A stretch of DNA of 64,000 nucleotides from Clostridia bacterium. GTDB lineage: Bacteria; Bacillota; Clostridia; Christensenellales; UBA1242. Location: NCBI GenBank assembly GCA_017399265.1, contig JAFQDL010000008.1, forward strand, positions 114,031-178,030, given 5' to 3'. The translations under genes and the position numbers were made by a program. How positions within the stretch are numbered: position 1 is the first letter of the stretch; each line of letters opens with the position of its first letter. The notes under the pieces were generated by a model. The model had not been told where the DNA came from. It made no database searches and saw nothing but the letters and a program-made list of their open reading frames with translations. This document shows, piece after piece, positions 7,558 through 16,801 of the stretch.

Positions 7558-7886
7558 TGGATCGATATTTTTTTGACAAAAGGGTAATGAAGAAAGCATT
7601 TATAAAGTATGGAATAATACTTGGATTTGCTTTTGTGGTTCTGATTTTAGTAAATTTTGCTTTACCACCAATGGACGATGCCGCACTTATTGCTATTGAT
7701 ATGATAATAACTTTGACAATCGTTGGTGTATCAGAAATAATTTTAAGAAAAATCAAAGCTAGAAAAATGGAAAAAGAACAAGAAAGGAAGGAAATGGAAA
7801 AGCGAGCAGCAAAACAACAACACAAAGAACAAGTTGTTGAAGTAAAAACTGCTCCTGTAAAGAAAAAGAAAAGACGAAGGAAGTAA
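7557..7886 (+). CDS. Small membrane protein with basic coiled-coil tail
   Basis: A 109-residue protein with two predicted membrane helices (about residues 17-35 and 43-63) followed by a Lys/Glu/Gln-rich probable coiled coil. The C-terminus is strongly basic (KKKKRRRK). Its ATG overlaps the stop codon of the upstream lipoprotein gene by one base. The basic tail would be cytoplasmic and could contact nucleic acid or acidic lipids, but that is inference. It is followed after 3 bases by dnaB, so it is probably in the same transcript. I do not recognise a named family. Confidence 0.7.
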   Translation: MDRYFFDKRVMKKAFIKYGIILGFAFVVLILVNFALPPMDDAALIAIDMIITLTIVGVSEIILRKIKARKMEKEQERKEMEKRAAKQQHKEQVVEVKTAPVKKKKRRRK

Positions 7887-7889
7887 TGT

Positions 7890-9359
7890 ATGGCAAAAGT
7901 AAGAAAGATAGCAGATGCTAGAATTCAGCCACATAATTTAGAAAGTGAGCAGTGTGTATTAGGTTGTGTACTTATAGACCAAGATGCAACCATTAGTATA
8001 ATGGGTGAACTAAAAGCAAATGATTTCTATATGGAGACTCACAAGATTATATTTGATAATATGATGGCAGTATATAATTCAAATTCTCCAATAGACTTAG
8101 TTACTTTGATGGCGGAACTAGAGAAAAACAATATGACAGATAGTGTAGGAGGTATTGATTATCTAACTACGCTTGCAAACATTGTTCCAAGTGCTAGTAA
8201 CTTTAAGCATTATGTAGATATTGTAAAAAGAAATAGTGTACTTAGGCAAATAATTGCTGCAGGAAATGAGATTGTAAATTATGCTTACGAGGGCCATGAA
8301 AAAGACGAGGCTATATCATTTGCTGAGCAAAATATATTTAATATAGCAGAAAAAGAAGATCGTGGTGGACTAACACCGGTAAGTGAATCACTTAATAACG
8401 TAATAGACAAGTTTATAGAATTAGAAAAGAATAAAGGTGCAGTCAAAGGTATTAGAACAGGTATTTACGGACTTGACAAAATGACTAATGGATTACAAAA
8501 ATCCGATCTTATACTTCTAGCAGCACGTCCAGGTGGTGGTAAAACTTCTCTTGGTATGAATATTGCTACATATTCTGCTCTAAATGATGGTAAGAAAGTT
8601 GCTATATTTTCACTGGAAATGAGTAAAGAACAAATTGTTCAAAGAGCTATGTGTTCAATTGCGTTTGTAGACTCAACCAAAGTGAAAGAAGGACGACTTT
8701 CTAAAGATGATTGGAAAGCATTGTATGCTGCTAAAGAGAAACTAGCTAAAGCACAAATATATGTGGACGAAGGTTTCTCCAAGACTCCAGCAGATATTGT
8801 AAGTAAATGCAGGAGGTTGAAGCGGGAAAAAGGCTTAGACCTTGTCATGATAGACTATCTTCAACTTATGCAAGGTGGAGGAAAGACAGACAATAGAACT
8901 TTAGAGATAGGTGATATTACTAGAACATTAAAAATGGCGGCTAGAGAATTAGATGTTCCTATCCTGCTACTATCCCAGCTTAGTCGTGGTACCGAGAGTA
9001 GAGCAAATCATAGACCTATGCCTTCAGACCTAAGAGATTCTGGTTCTATCGAGCAAGACGCAGATATTATTATGTTTATCTACAATCCATACATGTATAT
9101 TGACGATAAGAATAAGAAAATGGTTCGGGCACCAGAAGAAATGTGTGAGTTGATCGTCGCTAAGCACAGAAATGGTTCAACTGGTACAATTAACGTCAAA
9201 TGGATTGGTGGTATTACTACATTTATTGATGTCGGACCTGCTTCTGATGAGAAGAGCTTGGAAAGCACCATTCCAGATAGAGCATTTAATAGAGAGATAG
9301 AAGAACCTATAATGGAAGAAATTGACGAAACTGATGAGGATTTGTCCGAAATCTTCTAA
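7890..9359 (+). CDS. dnaB: Replicative DNA helicase DnaB
   Basis: Hexameric 5'-3' helicase of the replication fork. The N-terminal domain (residues about 10-115) has the typical NLESEQCVLGCVLIDQ start, and the RecA-like helicase domain (about 185-450) carries Walker A ARPGGGKTS with Lys218. Walker B lies in LVMIDYLQLM, and further helicase motifs follow in LLLSQLSRGTE and LRDSGSIEQDADIIMF. At 489 residues it is slightly longer than average because of an acidic tail. GAAGGAAG serves as ribosome binding site. DnaD- and DnaC-type loader genes occur elsewhere in this window (55602-57981). Confidence 0.97.
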   Translation: MAKVRKIADARIQPHNLESEQCVLGCVLIDQDATISIMGELKANDFYMETHKIIFDNMMAVYNSNSPIDLVTLMAELEKNNMTDSVGGIDYLTTLANIVPSASNFKHYVDIVKRNSVLRQIIAAGNEIVNYAYEGHEKDEAISFAEQNIFNIAEKEDRGGLTPVSESLNNVIDKFIELEKNKGAVKGIRTGIYGLDKMTNGLQKSDLILLAARPGGGKTSLGMNIATYSALNDGKKVAIFSLEMSKEQIVQRAMCSIAFVDSTKVKEGRLSKDDWKALYAAKEKLAKAQIYVDEGFSKTPADIVSKCRRLKREKGLDLVMIDYLQLMQGGGKTDNRTLEIGDITRTLKMAARELDVPILLLSQLSRGTESRANHRPMPSDLRDSGSIEQDADIIMFIYNPYMYIDDKNKKMVRAPEEMCELIVAKHRNGSTGTINVKWIGGITTFIDVGPASDEKSLESTIPDRAFNREIEEPIMEEIDETDEDLSEIF

Positions 9360-9432
9360 TGCATATTCGTGCGCGTTCAAATAGGTTACAAATAAAGTAA
9401 AAAATAAAATTCAAACAATTATGAGGAAATTT

Positions 9433-11238
9433 ATGGAAAATATAACTACAAAATTATTAAAAGAGAAATTTATTAAGTTTTTTAAAGAAAAGAATCACGT
9501 ACAAATAGACTCTGCTTCACTTGTGCCAGACAATGACGGATCTGTTCTTTTTACAACAGCTGGAATGCACCCACTTGTTCCTTATCTTCTAGGTAAAGAA
9601 CACCCACAAGGTAGACGTCTTTGTGATTATCAAAAATGCGTAAGAACTAATGATATTGATTCTGTAGGTGATGATAGTCACTTAACATTTTTTGAAATGT
9701 TAGGTAGTTGGAGTCTAGGAGATTATTTCAAAAACGAAATCATAGGATATTCTTATGAGTTCTTGACTAGCAAAGATTATCTAAATCTTCCTGTAGATAG
9801 ACTTGCAGTATCTGTTTTTGCTGGAAATGAAAATAGTCCTAAAGATGAAGAGACATATGCTAGATGGAAAGAATTAGGGATAAAGGAAGAGAATATTTAC
9901 TATTTAGGCAAGAAAGAAAATGGCAAAGAGAATAACTGGTGGGAACTTGGTGAAGTTGGCCCATGTGGTCCTGATAGTGAAATGTTCTATATTACTGATA
10001 AGAAGCCTTGTGGCAAAAATTGTTCTCCAGCATGCGATTGTGGAAGGTTTTTAGAGATTTGGAATGACGTGTTTATGGGCTTTGTTAGAAAAGAAGAAGG
10101 CAAGCCAATCGTTCCTTTAAAAGACAAAAATGTTGATACTGGTATGGGACTAGAGAGAACAGTATGTGTACTTAATGGTTATAAGAGCGTGTACGAGGTG
10201 GACAGCCTAAGACCAGCAATTGAAATATTAGAGAAATTATCTGGAAAATCATATAATGTAGTGGAGGAAGATACTAAAGCAATGAGAATTATCGCCGACC
10301 ATTTAAGAACATCTACAATGGTTATGGGTGATGAGATTGCTACAACTCCTTCAAATGTGGGTAGAGGATATGTACTTAGAAGATTAATCAGACGTAGTAT
10401 CAATTTCGCTAGACGTCTAAATATCAATCCATTTGATTTGGAAGAAGTAGTTAATTTCTATTTAGATTTCTTTAAAGCTGACTATACATGTCTACAAAAT
10501 AATGCTGATTTTGTAAGAGAGGAATTTAGAAAAGAAGTTAAGAAATTCAATAATACTATCACTCAAGGCTTAAAGGAATTCGATAAAGTTGTATCTGATA
10601 TGACTGACGTTAAGATTAACGGAGCAGTTGCCTTTAGATTATATGACACTTTCGGTTTCCCACTAGAGTTAACTTGCGAGTTGGCTAAAGAGAAAGGCTT
10701 GGAAGTAAATGTTGAAGAATATAACGAGTGTTATAAGAATCACCAAGAAAAGAGCAGAACAAGTAGTGCTGGTGTATTCAAAGGCGGTCTTGCAGGTACT
10801 GATTATGGTTATGCTAAGTATCATACAGCTACTCACTTACTTCTTGCAGCACTTAGAAAACATTTTGGTGAAGGTGTGCTACAAAGAGGTAGTAACATTA
10901 CACTAGAGAGAATGAGATTTGATTTTAGCTTTGATAGAAAGTTGACTCCAGAAGAAATTTTATTAATCGAAAACGAAGTTAATACAAATATCCAAAGACA
11001 AATTCCAGTAATCTGTGAAGAAATGACATTAGATGAGGCTAGAAAACGTGGAGCAATGGGTATATTTGAGAATAAATATGGAGATAAGGTTACAGTTTAT
11101 ACAATAGGTGATGTATCAAAAGAAATTTGTGGTGGCCCTCATGCTCAAAATACTAAAGATTTAGGATATTTCAAGATAACTAAGGAAGAAAGTAGTAGTT
11201 CAGGTGTAAGAAGAATTAAAGCAATCTTAACTGACTAA
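9433..11238 (+). CDS. alaS: Alanyl-tRNA synthetase, short form lacking C-Ala
   Basis: Class II synthetase charging tRNA-Ala. The catalytic core is intact (FTTAGMHPLVPYLLG at the start, motif 3 as DTGMGLERTVCVL). The editing domain is recognisable by HTATHLL and CGGPHA. At 601 residues it is far shorter than the usual about 870: the C-terminal C-Ala domain is missing, and so is most of the beta-barrel insert that normally precedes HTATHLL. The end (GVRRIKAILTD) is followed 24 bases later by rnr, so this is not a frameshift. Short AlaRSs of this kind are known, for example in candidate phyla. ATG 9433 has a GAGG site six bases upstream; ATG 9421 has none. Confidence 0.93.
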   Translation: MENITTKLLKEKFIKFFKEKNHVQIDSASLVPDNDGSVLFTTAGMHPLVPYLLGKEHPQGRRLCDYQKCVRTNDIDSVGDDSHLTFFEMLGSWSLGDYFKNEIIGYSYEFLTSKDYLNLPVDRLAVSVFAGNENSPKDEETYARWKELGIKEENIYYLGKKENGKENNWWELGEVGPCGPDSEMFYITDKKPCGKNCSPACDCGRFLEIWNDVFMGFVRKEEGKPIVPLKDKNVDTGMGLERTVCVLNGYKSVYEVDSLRPAIEILEKLSGKSYNVVEEDTKAMRIIADHLRTSTMVMGDEIATTPSNVGRGYVLRRLIRRSINFARRLNINPFDLEEVVNFYLDFFKADYTCLQNNADFVREEFRKEVKKFNNTITQGLKEFDKVVSDMTDVKINGAVAFRLYDTFGFPLELTCELAKEKGLEVNVEEYNECYKNHQEKSRTSSAGVFKGGLAGTDYGYAKYHTATHLLLAALRKHFGEGVLQRGSNITLERMRFDFSFDRKLTPEEILLIENEVNTNIQRQIPVICEEMTLDEARKRGAMGIFENKYGDKVTVYTIGDVSKEICGGPHAQNTKDLGYFKITKEESSSSGVRRIKAILTD

Positions 11239-11262
11239 TTCTACACATAAGGAAAATGGAAT

Positions 11263-13464
11263 ATGAATATTAGAAGCCAAATAGATGTAAATAAATTATT
11301 AGGTCTTGAATACGACTTTGTTATAGCACAACTTTGTGTGCTTAATAACAAGCCGTATCAAGATGTAAAAAGTGCCCTAGATGATTTAATAACTAATGGT
11401 GTATATAGTATAAGAGATAATGTATTAGTTGCTGGCGAAGTTGCTGGAGGCAAAGTTGCCAAAAAGGGCAGAAGACAAAGAGAAGAGGTTAAACCAGATT
11501 TGGTTCAAGAAGCATATGATATGCTTGCTAGAAAAGATAAGAAAGCTAAGAGCAAAGTTATCCGTGTACAAGGCAAGATTGATATGACAAAGAGTGGTTA
11601 TGCTTTCTTAATACCTCTAGACACTAATATGGAAGATATATTTATTGCTGAAAGGGATTTAAAAGGTGCAAAAAATAACGATATTGTTATCATTGAGGCG
11701 CGTAACCAAGCAGGAAAGAGAATGGAGGGTAAAGTAATCCATATCTTAGAACGTGGTCAAGAAAAGATTGTCGGAAAGATTAATCTAACAAAGAAGTGCG
11801 CTTATGTTAGTCCTGATGATGTAAAATTCGGCAATGATATATATATCCCTTTAAACAAGTGTTTAAAAGCAAATCAAGGCGATAAAGTCGTTGTAAAGAT
11901 TACTAAATATTATCCTAATCACAAACAATGTCCAGATGGTGAAGTTATAGAAGTTCTAGGTGCTCCAGACAAGATAGAAACGTTAGTTCTTGGTGTTATG
12001 AGAAACTATGACCTGTATGAAGAATTTCCTAATGCGGTTAAAGAATACGCTGCAAGTGTATCTCAAGAAGTAGATATGCACAAGTATAAAGATAGGCTTG
12101 ATTTAACTAAAAAAGTTTGCTTTACAATTGATGGGGAAGATAGCCGTGACTTAGATGATGCAATATCTCTAGAGATTAATAAACAAGGTAATCGTGTGCT
12201 AGGAGTGCATATTGCCGACGTTGGCGAATATGTAAGGCTAAATTCCGCAATTGATAAAGAGGCTTTCAAGAGGGGTACTTCTGTGTATTTCCCTAATCTT
12301 GTTCTTCCAATGCTACCTAGAGAATTATCTAATGGTATATGTTCTCTTAATGAGAATGTTAATAGACTTGCGCTATCTGTATTTATCGAATATGATGAAA
12401 AAGGCAATGTGCTAGATTATTCTATTCACGAAAGTATTATCAATTCTAAGAAAAGATTTACCTACACAACTGTTCAAGCAATATTAGAGGGTAATGAACT
12501 TGCTAAAAAAGAGAATGCTAAGTTTGTAGATACGCTCCTTCAAATGGATTTACTTGCAAAACAACTTCAATCTTTAAGACAAAAAGCGGGTAGTATTAAT
12601 TTTAATATCCCAGAAGTTCAAATATACTTAAATGATTTGGGTGGAGTGTCTCATATTGAGAAACGTATGCAAGATGCTAGTCACAAACTAATTGAGTCAT
12701 TTATGGTGGCAGCAAATGAGGTGGTAGCAAAGAGATATGTGTTAAAGAAAATGCCATTTGTATATCGTATTCACGAAGTGCCAGACGGTGAGAAGATGAA
12801 TAGTTTCTTGTCACTTGCTAGAAAATTTGGAGTACAGACTAATGTTAATCCAGACAAAGTCCCACCAAAAGAATTGCAAAAAATACTTGATCAAGTAAAA
12901 GATAAAGATTGTGAATACGCAGTTAACAAAATTGCTCTTAGATCTATGCAAAAGGCTAAATATAGCCCAGAATGTCTAGGACACTATGGCTTGGCGCTTA
13001 CTTATTATTCTCACTTTACTTCTCCAATAAGACGTTATCCCGATCTAACAATTCATAGGATTATTAAGGCAGAGTTGAGAGGGGAAATGCAAGGTGCAAC
13101 ACTTGCTGAGACAAGAAGATTTGTTACATCTAGTTCTATGAATTCTTCTGCTAGAGAGGTAGTCGCAGAAAAAGCAGAAAGAGATGTTGATGATATCTTT
13201 AAAGCACAATATATGTCAGATAAGATTGGCGAAGTGTATGAAGGAATAGTTAGTTCTGTTACTAAGTTTGGCTGTTATGTTGCTCTTGATAATACTGTTG
13301 AGGGGCTTGTATCACTAACAGATATGCAAGGAACATATCAATTTGACGAAGAGAATATCATGCTAAAATCTACTGGAGACAATATGTTTATCGGCAAGAA
13401 AGTAAAAGTGCAGGTTGTAAATGTAAATGTGCCAGAAGGTCAGGTAGACTTTAGATTTGTATAA
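11263..13464 (+). CDS. rnr: Ribonuclease R
   Basis: Processive 3'-5' exoribonuclease degrading structured RNA and acting with trans-translation. In order: an N-terminal winged-helix-like region (residues 1-60), cold-shock-like RNA-binding domains (about 95-250), the RNB catalytic domain with the metal-binding Asp cluster in GEDSRDLDDAISLE near residue 290, and a C-terminal S1 domain (about 650-733, YEGIVSSVTKFGCYVAL). The length of 733 is normal, but the basic tail seen in E. coli RNase R is absent. It lies 24 bases after alaS, presumably co-transcribed, and ends at a hairpin terminator. Confidence 0.96.
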   Translation: MNIRSQIDVNKLLGLEYDFVIAQLCVLNNKPYQDVKSALDDLITNGVYSIRDNVLVAGEVAGGKVAKKGRRQREEVKPDLVQEAYDMLARKDKKAKSKVIRVQGKIDMTKSGYAFLIPLDTNMEDIFIAERDLKGAKNNDIVIIEARNQAGKRMEGKVIHILERGQEKIVGKINLTKKCAYVSPDDVKFGNDIYIPLNKCLKANQGDKVVVKITKYYPNHKQCPDGEVIEVLGAPDKIETLVLGVMRNYDLYEEFPNAVKEYAASVSQEVDMHKYKDRLDLTKKVCFTIDGEDSRDLDDAISLEINKQGNRVLGVHIADVGEYVRLNSAIDKEAFKRGTSVYFPNLVLPMLPRELSNGICSLNENVNRLALSVFIEYDEKGNVLDYSIHESIINSKKRFTYTTVQAILEGNELAKKENAKFVDTLLQMDLLAKQLQSLRQKAGSINFNIPEVQIYLNDLGGVSHIEKRMQDASHKLIESFMVAANEVVAKRYVLKKMPFVYRIHEVPDGEKMNSFLSLARKFGVQTNVNPDKVPPKELQKILDQVKDKDCEYAVNKIALRSMQKAKYSPECLGHYGLALTYYSHFTSPIRRYPDLTIHRIIKAELRGEMQGATLAETRRFVTSSSMNSSAREVVAEKAERDVDDIFKAQYMSDKIGEVYEGIVSSVTKFGCYVALDNTVEGLVSLTDMQGTYQFDEENIMLKSTGDNMFIGKKVKVQVVNVNVPEGQVDFRFV

Positions 13465-13470
13465 AAAAAT

Positions 13471-13507
13471 AAGATGTTAAGTTTTTGTAACCTAACATCT
13501 TTTTTTT
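13471..13507. terminator. Terminator between rnr and the convergent gene
   Basis: AAGATGTTA / TAACATCTT (9 pairs) with a T-run on the plus strand (13501-13507) and a shorter T-rich tract on the minus side, so it can serve both convergent units. Confidence 0.8.
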
Positions 13508-13508
13508 G

Positions 13509-14063
13509 TTATTTATTCATCTCCGAATCGTAGTGTTCATGGTAGAATTCTACAAAGTTATCTTTTCTCTTTTTATAGTCTAAATAATAATTATTTCCAA
13601 ATGCGAGTACTCCTAGTCCTGTAGTGCCAGATAGTAATGACGCGACCAAGTTACCTACTGCTTTTGCTGATTCTTTATCATTTTCTTGTTTTATTTGGTT
13701 ATATTCAGCATATGTTTCTGGAGAGAAATCTTCCATTTTTGACATAATGTATTCATCACTATTTAGTTGGTCTATTTCAGCACTATATCCTTTTTCTGTT
13801 ATTAAGCCTTGCTTGATTGCAGTATCTAAGTTGGCGATTTTTTCTTCCTTAAATGCCACATATTCTGTATTTTGTTCAAATTTTTCTATAATTGCACTCT
13901 TTTCGTCTTCGAACTTTTTTTCGTCTACTATTCCATAGTGACCAACTGCTGCAAAGTTTGCAATGCTAGCCCCAAGACAAAGACCTGCCATAAACATCAT
14001 AAATTTTACTTTTAATTTATCTTTTTTGATTTGTTCTATTGCTTTTTGTTTTTGAATATCCAT
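13509..14063 (-). CDS. Membrane/coiled-coil protein, tandem paralogue 2
   Basis: A 184-residue protein starting MDIQKQKAIEQIKKDKLK, with a membrane helix at about residues 19-42, an extended charged helical region (about 50-130) and a second hydrophobic segment at about 133-158, then a basic tail. It is clearly related to the upstream neighbour: IEQIKKDK/IEQIKKEE, IIEKFEQNTEYVAFKEEKI/IVEKYENSTEYVDFKDEK and SPETYAEYN/SPDTYTEYS align in register. I do not recognise a named family. AAGGAGC lies upstream of ATG. The pair is transcribed away from uvrB and appears to be an autonomous two-gene operon. Confidence 0.75.
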   Translation of the reverse strand: MDIQKQKAIEQIKKDKLKVKFMMFMAGLCLGASIANFAAVGHYGIVDEKKFEDEKSAIIEKFEQNTEYVAFKEEKIANLDTAIKQGLITEKGYSAEIDQLNSDEYIMSKMEDFSPETYAEYNQIKQENDKESAKAVGNLVASLLSGTTGLGVLAFGNNYYLDYKKRKDNFVEFYHEHYDSEMNK

Positions 14064-14074
14064 TTATTTGCTCC

Positions 14075-14638
14075 TTATTCCATCTCGGCTTCTTCAAAAG
14101 TTGTGCCGTATTCTTCTTTAAATTGTCTCTTTTTCTTGGTTATGTTCTTCTTTTTCTTATCTACTACAGATGACGCTATTGCTCCTCCTAGTCCACACAT
14201 GAAAGCCGATCCCAAATCTATCAAACCTTTTATTGCTCTATCTTCTGAGATTTCTTGTAATCTGCTATATTCTGTGTATGTATCAGGGGAGTTCTTTTCC
14301 ATGTGGGCTAAGACTTGACTTCTGCTTTCTATATATTCTTTTTCTGCATTGTATCCTTTAGTAGTAATAGAATTTTCTGACATTGCTTTATTTAATGCAT
14401 CTATTTTTTCATCTTTAAAATCGACGTATTCAGTACTATTTTCATATTTTTCTACAATTGCAGTTGTTTCATTGTCCATTTTTCCACTAAAATTATATGT
14501 ATACTCTAATGCGTTTGCAAAACATACAATACTCATTCCAACACATATTGCAGATATTTTAAGAGCCATATTTCTTTTTTGTTCTTCTTTTTTTATTTGT
14601 TCTATTGCATCACGTTTATTTTTAATGTTTAGGTTCAT
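14075..14638 (-). CDS. Membrane/coiled-coil protein, tandem paralogue 1
   Basis: A 187-residue protein, first gene of the two-gene minus-strand operon. The architecture matches its paralogue: a short basic N-terminus with IEQIKKEE, a membrane segment at about residues 25-48, a charged probable coiled coil with ENSTEYVDFKDEK, a second hydrophobic segment at about 137-160 and a strongly basic stretch (KKKKNITKKKR). Both termini are likely cytoplasmic and the coiled coil external, but the orientation is uncertain. AGGAG precedes ATG, and a near-consensus promoter lies upstream. No function is proposed. Confidence 0.75.
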   Translation of the reverse strand: MNLNIKNKRDAIEQIKKEEQKRNMALKISAICVGMSIVCFANALEYTYNFSGKMDNETTAIVEKYENSTEYVDFKDEKIDALNKAMSENSITTKGYNAEKEYIESRSQVLAHMEKNSPDTYTEYSRLQEISEDRAIKGLIDLGSAFMCGLGGAIASSVVDKKKKNITKKKRQFKEEYGTTFEEAEME

Positions 14639-14681
14639 AATTATCTCCTATTTATTTTACCATTTTTAATTTTGCAATAGT

Positions 14682-14709
14682 AGTATATCACAGAATCCCT
14701 CGTTGTCAA
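14682..14709 (-). promoter_or_regulatory. Promoter of the tandem membrane-protein pair
   Basis: On the minus strand TTGACA (14704-14709), a 16-base spacer and TATACT (14682-14687), about 45 bases upstream of the first ATG. Confidence 0.75.
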
Positions 14710-14746
14710 GGGGTGTTTTTTATTTCAAGTTTAGTAAGATTTACTA

Positions 14747-14775
14747 TTGATTTTGATACTCTTAAGTGATATAAT
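14747..14775 (+). promoter_or_regulatory. Promoter of uvrB-uvrA
   Basis: TTGATT (14747-14752), a 17-base spacer and TATAAT (14770-14775). I do not see a convincing LexA-type operator (CGAAC...GTTCG) overlapping it, so damage induction is not evident. Confidence 0.7.
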
Positions 14776-14830
14776 TCTTTTGAGTAGTGATTAAGTTATA
14801 TATTTTAGTAAAATATATATTGGAGAGAGA

Positions 14831-16792
14831 ATGTTTGATTTAGTTTCCAAGTTTCAGCCTACTGGCGATCAACCACAAGCAATAGAGAGTATTACAAATG
14901 GTATCAAAGACGGTCTTAGATACCAGACTCTTTTGGGTGTTACTGGTAGCGGAAAGACATTTACTATGGCAAACATTATTAAAAACATTGATCGTCCGGT
15001 TTTGGTTTTGGCACATAACAAAACACTTGCAGGGCAACTTTGTAATGAATTTAGAGAGTTTTTTCCTAATAACAGGGTGGAATACTTTGTAAGCTATTAT
15101 GATTATTATCAGCCAGAGGCGTATGTAGTATCTAGTGATACGTATATTGCCAAAGATATGTCTGTTAATGAAGAGATAGATAAACTAAGACACTCTGCTA
15201 CTTGTTCGCTTTTTGAAAGGCGTGATGTAATAGTGGTCGCAAGTGTCAGTTGTATATATGGATTGGGTAATCCAGAGACATATTCTTCTATGTGTCTATC
15301 TATTAGAGAAGGGCAAATTGTTGATAAAAACGAGATTATCTCTCGCTTAGTGAAACTACAATACCAAAGAAATGATATAGATTTCAAACGTGCTACATTT
15401 AGATCAAAAGGTGATACATTAGACATTATTCCACCTAATCAATCAGAAACTGCTATAAGAGTATCATTTTGGGGTGATGAGATAGAAGAGATAAGTGAAT
15501 TTGATGTTGTGACCGGAAAAAAGAAAAATACTCTAAAGCACTTATATCTACTTCCAGCCACTCACTACGCAATAGGCAATGAGGCAAATTTAGACGCAAT
15601 ACTAGAAGAAATCAAGCACGATTGCTTAGTGAGAGTTAGTGAGTTTGAAGAGCAAGGGAAACTAATTGAGGCTCAGAGAATTAAAGAAAGAGTGATGTAC
15701 GACCTTGAGATGATAAAGGAAGTAGGATATTGTAGCGGTATAGAGAACTATTCTAGATACTTTGATGGCAGAAATCCGGGAGAGGCGCCATATACTTTGC
15801 TTGATTACTTCCCAGATGACTTTGTATTATTTGTCGATGAGAGTCATATTACTTTGCCTCAAGTTAGAGGAATGTTCTCAGGTGACTATGCTAGAAAAAC
15901 AAACCTTGTAGATTACGGCTTTAGATTGCCATCGGCTTATGACAATAGACCGCTAAATTTCAAAGAGTTTGAAAATAGAATAGGTCAAGCTGTGTTTGTA
16001 TCAGCAACACCAGGAGAGTATGAATTAGATAATTCTGATAATGTAGCAGAACAGATTATTCGTCCAACAGGACTTCTTGATCCAGAGATATTTATAAGGC
16101 CAATTGAGAACCAAATAGATGATTTGATTGGTGAAATTAATTCAACTATAGACAATGATGGTAGGGTATTAGTCACAACTTTGACTAAGAAGATGGCGGA
16201 AAATCTAACATCATATCTAACTGACAAAGGTATTAAAGTAAGATACCTACATTCAGATATTGACACACTAGAGAGAATGGATATAATCAATGCTCTACGT
16301 GCAAAAGAGTTTGATGTCTTGATTGGAATAAATCTGCTTAGAGAAGGTATAGATATACCAGAGGTAAAACTGGTTGCAATTCTAGATGCTGACAAAGAAG
16401 GTTTCTTAAGGAGTGATTGGGCATTAATTCAAACAATTGGACGTGCTAGTAGAAATAGTGAGTCAAAGGTAATACTTTATGCTGATGTGATGACCAAGTC
16501 AATTGATAAAGCAGTTAAAGAAACCAATAGGCGTAGAACTATCCAAATGGAATATAATGCAAAGCATGGAATTATACCTAAAACAATTATAAAACCAATC
16601 AAGAACACACTTGAGATAACCAAGAAAGCAGATAATAAAAAGACAAGGATCAAGATGTCAAAATCGGAAGCGTTGCATGAAATAGAGAATTTACGAAAAC
16701 AAATGAAGATAGCAGCCGATGCGTTTGAATTCGAGGTAGCAATCAAACTTAGAGATAGAATAAAAGAACTAGAGAATTATACAAAAAAATAA
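14831..16792 (+). CDS. uvrB: Excinuclease ABC subunit B
   Basis: DNA damage-verifying helicase of nucleotide excision repair, loaded by UvrA and cut-site partner of UvrC. Walker A is [10 protein letters not shown] (Lys42). The beta-hairpin that clamps DNA is in [11 protein letters not shown]. Later helicase motifs include [11 protein letters not shown] and the [10 protein letters not shown] block. The C-terminal UVR motif (about residues 615-650) contacts UvrC. At 653 residues it has normal length. GGAGAG precedes ATG. uvrA begins 10 bases after the stop codon, so the two form an operon. Confidence 0.97.
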   Translation: MFDLVSKFQPTGDQPQAIESITNGIKDGLRYQTLLGVTGSGKTFTMANIIKNIDRPVLVLAHNKTLAGQLCNEFREFFPNNRVEYFVSYYDYYQPEAYVVSSDTYIAKDMSVNEEIDKLRHSATCSLFERRDVIVVASVSCIYGLGNPETYSSMCLSIREGQIVDKNEIISRLVKLQYQRNDIDFKRATFRSKGDTLDIIPPNQSETAIRVSFWGDEIEEISEFDVVTGKKKNTLKHLYLLPATHYAIGNEANLDAILEEIKHDCLVRVSEFEEQGKLIEAQRIKERVMYDLEMIKEVGYCSGIENYSRYFDGRNPGEAPYTLLDYFPDDFVLFVDESHITLPQVRGMFSGDYARKTNLVDYGFRLPSAYDNRPLNFKEFENRIGQAVFVSATPGEYELDNSDNVAEQIIRPTGLLDPEIFIRPIENQIDDLIGEINSTIDNDGRVLVTTLTKKMAENLTSYLTDKGIKVRYLHSDIDTLERMDIINALRAKEFDVLIGINLLREGIDIPEVKLVAILDADKEGFLRSDWALIQTIGRASRNSESKVILYADVMTKSIDKAVKETNRRRTIQMEYNAKHGIIPKTIIKPIKNTLEITKKADNKKTRIKMSKSEALHEIENLRKQMKIAADAFEFEVAIKLRDRIKELENYTKK

Positions 16793-16801
16793 GAGGATAA
16801 T

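Noticed and set aside
9421-11262. Possibility that alaS is truncated by a frameshift
   Set aside because: Only 24 bases separate its stop from rnr, and no C-Ala-like sequence exists in any frame there; the protein end is a natural editing-domain end.
14747-14830. LexA-type SOS operator before uvrB
   Set aside because: No CGAAC-N4-GTTCG-like palindrome overlaps the promoter.
15985-16395. A 136-codon open frame antisense to uvrB
   Set aside because: Shadow of a strongly conserved gene on the other strand; composition reflects complement of uvrB codons.
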